Shown: positions 60,679 through 64,000 of the stretch, one piece after another
How the letters are laid out: each line of letters starts with the position of its first letter
Position numbering within the stretch: the first letter of the stretch is position 1
DNA from: Dentipellis sp. KUC8613
Taxonomy: Eukaryota > Basidiomycota > Agaricomycetes > Russulales > Hericiaceae
Direction: 5' to 3'
Assembly (NCBI GenBank): GCA_002286715.1
Contig: NSJX01000013.1
Coordinates: 229,620-293,619, forward strand
Length of the DNA: 64,000 nucleotides
The notes under the pieces: model-generated
The model's database searches: none
What the model was told of the DNA's origin: nothing
What the model saw: only the letters and a program-made list of their open reading frames with translations
Translations under genes and position numbers: made by a program

Positions 60679-61964
60679 ATGCGTACTGGATATGCATCTC
60701 TCTTTTCCGTCCCACTCGCCCTCACGCTCCCTGCTAGCTCCCATTTCCTCCTCAAGGACAACTTCGTGGGCGACGGCTTTCTCCAAGCGTGGAAGTGGGA
60801 AACCATGGATGACCCGACCCACGGGCGCGTCAACTACATCAACCAGACCTCCGCGCTGCAGAGGAATCTCACCTTCGGTATGTTCACGCGCATGTTCTGT
60901 GACTGGATTCCAGAAATGACGCGTCCCGCTAGCCAACAACCACAAGTTCGTCATGCGCGCTGACAGCGACACGGTTGTGCCTTCCCAATCCCGCGGCCGC
61001 GACAGCATCCGCATCACCTCGTACGAGGCCTACGACGACGCCATCTTCATCCTCGATCTCCAGCACATGCCTGAAGGCTGCAGCACATGGCCCGCATTTT
61101 GGTCACTCAGCAAAGCCGGACCATGGCCCCATGGCGGCGAGATTGACATCATTGAAGGTAAGACCGTCTCACAGGTCTATCTTCATCTTGACTAACTTGG
61201 TCCTCGACAGGTGTCAATCTAAACACCCAGAACCTCGCGTCGCTGCATACCACACCATCCTGCACCATGCCACAATGGCGTGACCAGACAGGGTAAGATA
61301 AATCCGGTCCCTACTCCTTGCTGTTCAAATCAACCAATTCCTGAATGTCCCGAACTCCAGTTCTTCGACTTCCTTGGACTGCAACACGGCCGTGAATTAT
61401 AATCAAGGCTGTGGCGTCTCCTTCTCTGACTCAGCCTCGTTCGGGACCTCCTACAACGCAATTGGCGGCGGCTTCTGGGCGATGCAGAAGACCCGCGCGC
61501 GCGGCGTCCAGGTGTGGTTTTGGCGCCGTGACGATCCCAATATGCCGTCCGAAATCCGCTCGGGTTCGGGTGTGCTAGCACCCATAAATCCGGGGTGGGG
61601 ACGACCGGCGGCGACGTTCGGGTGCGAAAGCTGCGACTACGACCAGCATTTCAATGCACACCAGCTGGTGTTCGATCTGACATTCTGCGTGAGTTGATAC
61701 ACTGGGTTCCGCGGGAGTAGTGACAGGGAAGCTGACTGATTTACCTCAGGGCGACTGGGCCGGATCTGTATGGCCAAATTCGGGATGTGGTCCAAGCACT
61801 TGCGAAGACTGTAATTTTATACCATTCTTTGTGTGGTCCTCGAGCTGACAGAATCCGTGACTGCTTCACCAGTTGTCAACAATAACCCAAAAGCATTTGA
61901 GAACGCCTACTGGGAAATCAACGCCCTGCGTGTGTATACGCCGGATGAGCCGTCATTGCGGTGA
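60679..61964 (+). CDS. GH16 beta-1,3(4)-glucanase-like (laminarinase type)
   Basis: Extracellular beta-glucan hydrolase or cell-wall remodelling enzyme. The start MRTGYASLFSVPLALTLPAS is a signal peptide. The N-terminal strand region FVGDGFLQAWKWETMDDPTH and GRVNYINQTSALQ are typical of the fungal laminarinase-like subgroup. The catalytic motif is GGEIDIIEG (ExDxxE), with the upstream TWPAFWSLSKAGPWPHGGEI. The Cys-rich region (CTMPQWRDQTG, LDCNTAVNYNQGCGV) and GGGFWAMQKTRARGVQVWFW follow. HFNAHQLVFDLTFCGDWAGS and NAYWEINALRVY close the domain. Ends DEPSLR with stop at 61962-61964. About six introns. Divergent from the protease. Confidence 0.9.
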
Positions 61965-62514
61965 TAGATTGTCCCAGTGGCAAGTTTAGATTGTCGAGAG
62001 AGACAGCATTCAATGTACGAATTGGTATCTTATACCCGCTAATACCCCACTTGCGTAATATACCATTTTCTCTCCCGAAGTCATACGAATAATCTTCCCT
62101 GATTTTTGTCAATTTAATGCGGTTGTCATTCCTCACCCACAGCTCATAGATAGAACATGCACGAGCCACAACGAATGGACGAAAGTCGCCCTTGGAGCCG
62201 GCACAATCCTGCATTGCCCAAAGGAGCTCCAGTCAGATGACCCACCGCAAAGATGCAGCTCCTTGTGGCCCTGTGAATTCGAACCCTCAGGCACGCCGCG
62301 CAACCGCCCGACCACCCACACCTGCTATCCCGTGGCCCCCCGCCGCCCGACCCTTCCTTCTAGAGTACGCCCATCATGCGCACGGGTGCCACCTTCCGCT
62401 GCACGCCAAGCACACAAAGATGCAGCGCGTCCGGCCCGAGCGCGTCGTCGTTCTAGCATATAAGATCGCGTTCGTATACGTAGTGTAGCGTGCGACCAAG
62501 CGCAAGTCCCAGCG
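61965..62514. other. Intergenic
   Basis: 3' flank of GH16 and promoter of the CMD-like gene. No gene recognised. Confidence 0.5.
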
Positions 62515-63418
62515 ATGACGCATCCGGTTGCTCAAGCTGCCATCGCCTTGCGCCTCCTTGTTTGCTTGACGTTGGGCGCTTTCGCTTTGGCCCTGCCGGC
62601 GCTGAGGGGGCGCGACAACCAGCTGCCCGCACGCGTGCCGTACGTGTTTCCCGAGCCAGGGACCGATGCTGTGAGCCTCTCGCCTGTCCCTGCCATTGCA
62701 AGTGCCCATGCAAATGGTTTTTTTCCGGCACATTTCGCAGGTCGCGGACTCTATACGCGCGCGGAGGGCGGGCGGAGTATTGCTGGACCTCGACGGTGCA
62801 CTGTGAGTTACCCAGTCCATATGCCTTTGTGACTGTCGCCGTTCTCATGCCGTACGGCCCTGGGCTAGATTGAACGCGCCTCTGATTGCGGCGAGCTGGA
62901 ACGCCATTGCTGGTGTGATCCGGGATAATAATACAATCCCTGCAGACATGCGCGAGCTTCTCGTAAGTTGAATGATCATGACTATGACCAGAATATGACC
63001 CGACGTCCCTACCATTTCCACCCACCAGATCCTCCGCACCGCAGTCCTCAACGACGCCGCATACCAATGGGGCGAGCATGAATCCGTCGGGCGCGCCGCG
63101 GGCCTCACCACAAGCCACCTCCGCACCCTACGTCTCGCACCGCCATACGCCGGCCTCGCCGACCCCAGCTCATCCGCCGCTCGCGCGCTCAAATCCACAC
63201 TGTCACCCCAGCTCGCAGCAGCAGTGGACTTCGCGGACTGGTCGACGGGCGCAGTGCGCATTCCGCAGGGCGTGTACGACCGCCTACACGCGCATCTGAA
63301 CAACGAACAGATGGTGGAGGCCATTTCGACGGTGGGGTTCTATAATTTTGTCAGTCGGTTCACAGTGGGGCTGGATTTGGATAGTGAGGCGAACGTACCA
63401 GTTCCTATTCCTAGCTGA
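62515..63418 (+). CDS. Carboxymuconolactone decarboxylase (CMD/AhpD-like) domain protein
   Basis: About 220 aa from four exons. The first exon encodes a hydrophobic N-terminus (MTHPVAQAAIALRLLVCLTL), then RVPYVFPEPGTDA, the common start of this fungal family. Exon 2 (acceptor near 62741) gives VADSIRARRAGGVLLDLDGA, and then LNAPLIAASWNAIAGVIRDN and ADMRELLILRTAVLNDAAYQ. The helix AYQWGEHESVGRAAGLTTSH carries the Glu and His typical of the family. There is no CxxC, so this is not an AhpD peroxidase. The C-terminus has MVEAISTVGFYNFVSRFTVG. Members act on aromatic lactones in bacteria; the fungal role is unknown. The hydrophobic N-terminus may be a signal peptide or membrane anchor. Confidence 0.8.
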
Positions 63419-64000
63419 ACCGCAAGTGATAGTGCGAGTCCTTGTAAACCGTGAAATAAGTTATTTCTTATCTGGTGTATACCGCTCTATCCATCCCATA
63501 GGCGAGTAGATGCGCATGCAGCTGCCCACTCAGTCGAGAAGTCATGATGGTATCTGACGAGGAAAACATATCATGAGAATGACTGATAGACGAATCACTT
63601 GAGCGACGTACCATTGGCGGCTCGATATCTATCTGCAAAGGTCTGTAACGTTAGCGACATAAAGCCTAAGTTAAGAAGCCTGGCTGATGCGATGGATCTG
63701 AGCGGGTGTGATTGGTCCTGCTGGAACGTGTTGGGTGGGCTATGTAGTAGGACTACTGTGTAGGAGACTCCGAGGACTGGACGTGCCAGCGTTGGCTACA
63801 TTTTCCGAGTCGTTTGCAACTCGACGACAGCCTCCCATTGGTCGAGAGTTGCATCACAAAAAGCCGCGCCGGCCTGTTATAGATTTCGGCCCCCTGCACC
63901 GATTGCAAGCCGTGCGGAAGATTCCGAGGGCTCGCGAGGGATCGCAACTCGCTCGCGACTCTGTTGTATGGTCATCGCGACCAAGCACGATCTTGCTCCG
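63419..64000. other. Intergenic, right edge of window
   Basis: 3' flank of the CMD-like gene; no gene recognised before the window ends. Confidence 0.5.

Noticed and set aside
62453..63118. 221-codon minus-strand frame
   Set aside because: Antisense to the CMD-like gene, whose plus-strand exons carry the conserved motifs.

Overview
The window looks like nuclear DNA of a filamentous basidiomycete (Agaricomycetes, probably a wood- or litter-decay fungus). Genes are packed on both strands and carry many introns of about 45-70 nt with GTGAGT/GTGCGT-type donors. There is no operon structure and no ribosome-binding sites. The proteins include a basidiomycete-style secreted enzyme set and a Myb/SANT-like protein of a type common in these genomes. 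I recognise no intact transposon, CRISPR array or virus.

Layout. 0.8-2.1 kb: the BAR protein Hob3/Rvs161 (9 exons). 2.6-6.0 kb (-): SEY1, an ER-fusion GTPase, divergent from acetoacetyl-CoA synthetase (6.2-9.2 kb, +). 9.8-19.6 kb (-): one giant gene for a single-pass membrane protein built from repeated LEA2-like/DUF3712-type domains arranged as a triplication. 21.7-23.0 kb (-): a disordered nuclear protein. 23.5-25.5 kb (+): a MoxR/Mg-chelatase-like AAA+ relative with no Walker A. 26.3-32.1 kb: compact housekeeping genes: RNase P Rpr2/Rpp21, a yippee protein, an aldo-keto reductase, a four-knuckle CCHC protein and a pterin-carbinolamine dehydratase-like protein. 32.3-34.4 kb (-): a secreted histidine acid phosphatase/phytase. 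35.4-39.7 kb: RNA polymerase I subunit Rpa43, divergent from the import-motor subunit Pam16, then a Myb/SANT-like protein and an intron-containing tRNA-Asp. 41.1-44.6 kb (+): a large membrane-anchored coiled-coil protein. 46.6-48.6 kb (-): a Psr1-like CTD-type phosphatase, divergent from a secreted alpha-amylase with a starch-binding domain (49.1-52.1 kb). 52.1-55.2 kb is gene-poor. 55.2-63.4 kb: a bZIP factor, the fatty-acid elongation dehydratase PHS1, a secreted aspartic protease, a GH16 glucanase and a carboxymuconolactone-decarboxylase-like protein.

How the genes relate. Most are independent housekeeping genes; divergent pairs (SEY1/AACS, RPR2/yippee, RPA43/PAM16, PSR/amylase) share short promoter regions. 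Extracellular digestion recurs (phosphatase, amylase, aspartic protease, GH16). The most notable observations are the triplicated giant DUF3712-type protein, the AAA-like protein without Walker A, four candidate GC-AG introns needed to keep conserved genes in frame, a near-perfect 35-bp palindrome, and a tRNA-Asp with an intron and an acceptor-stem mismatch. Splice models were worked out by eye from reading frames and remembered family conservation.
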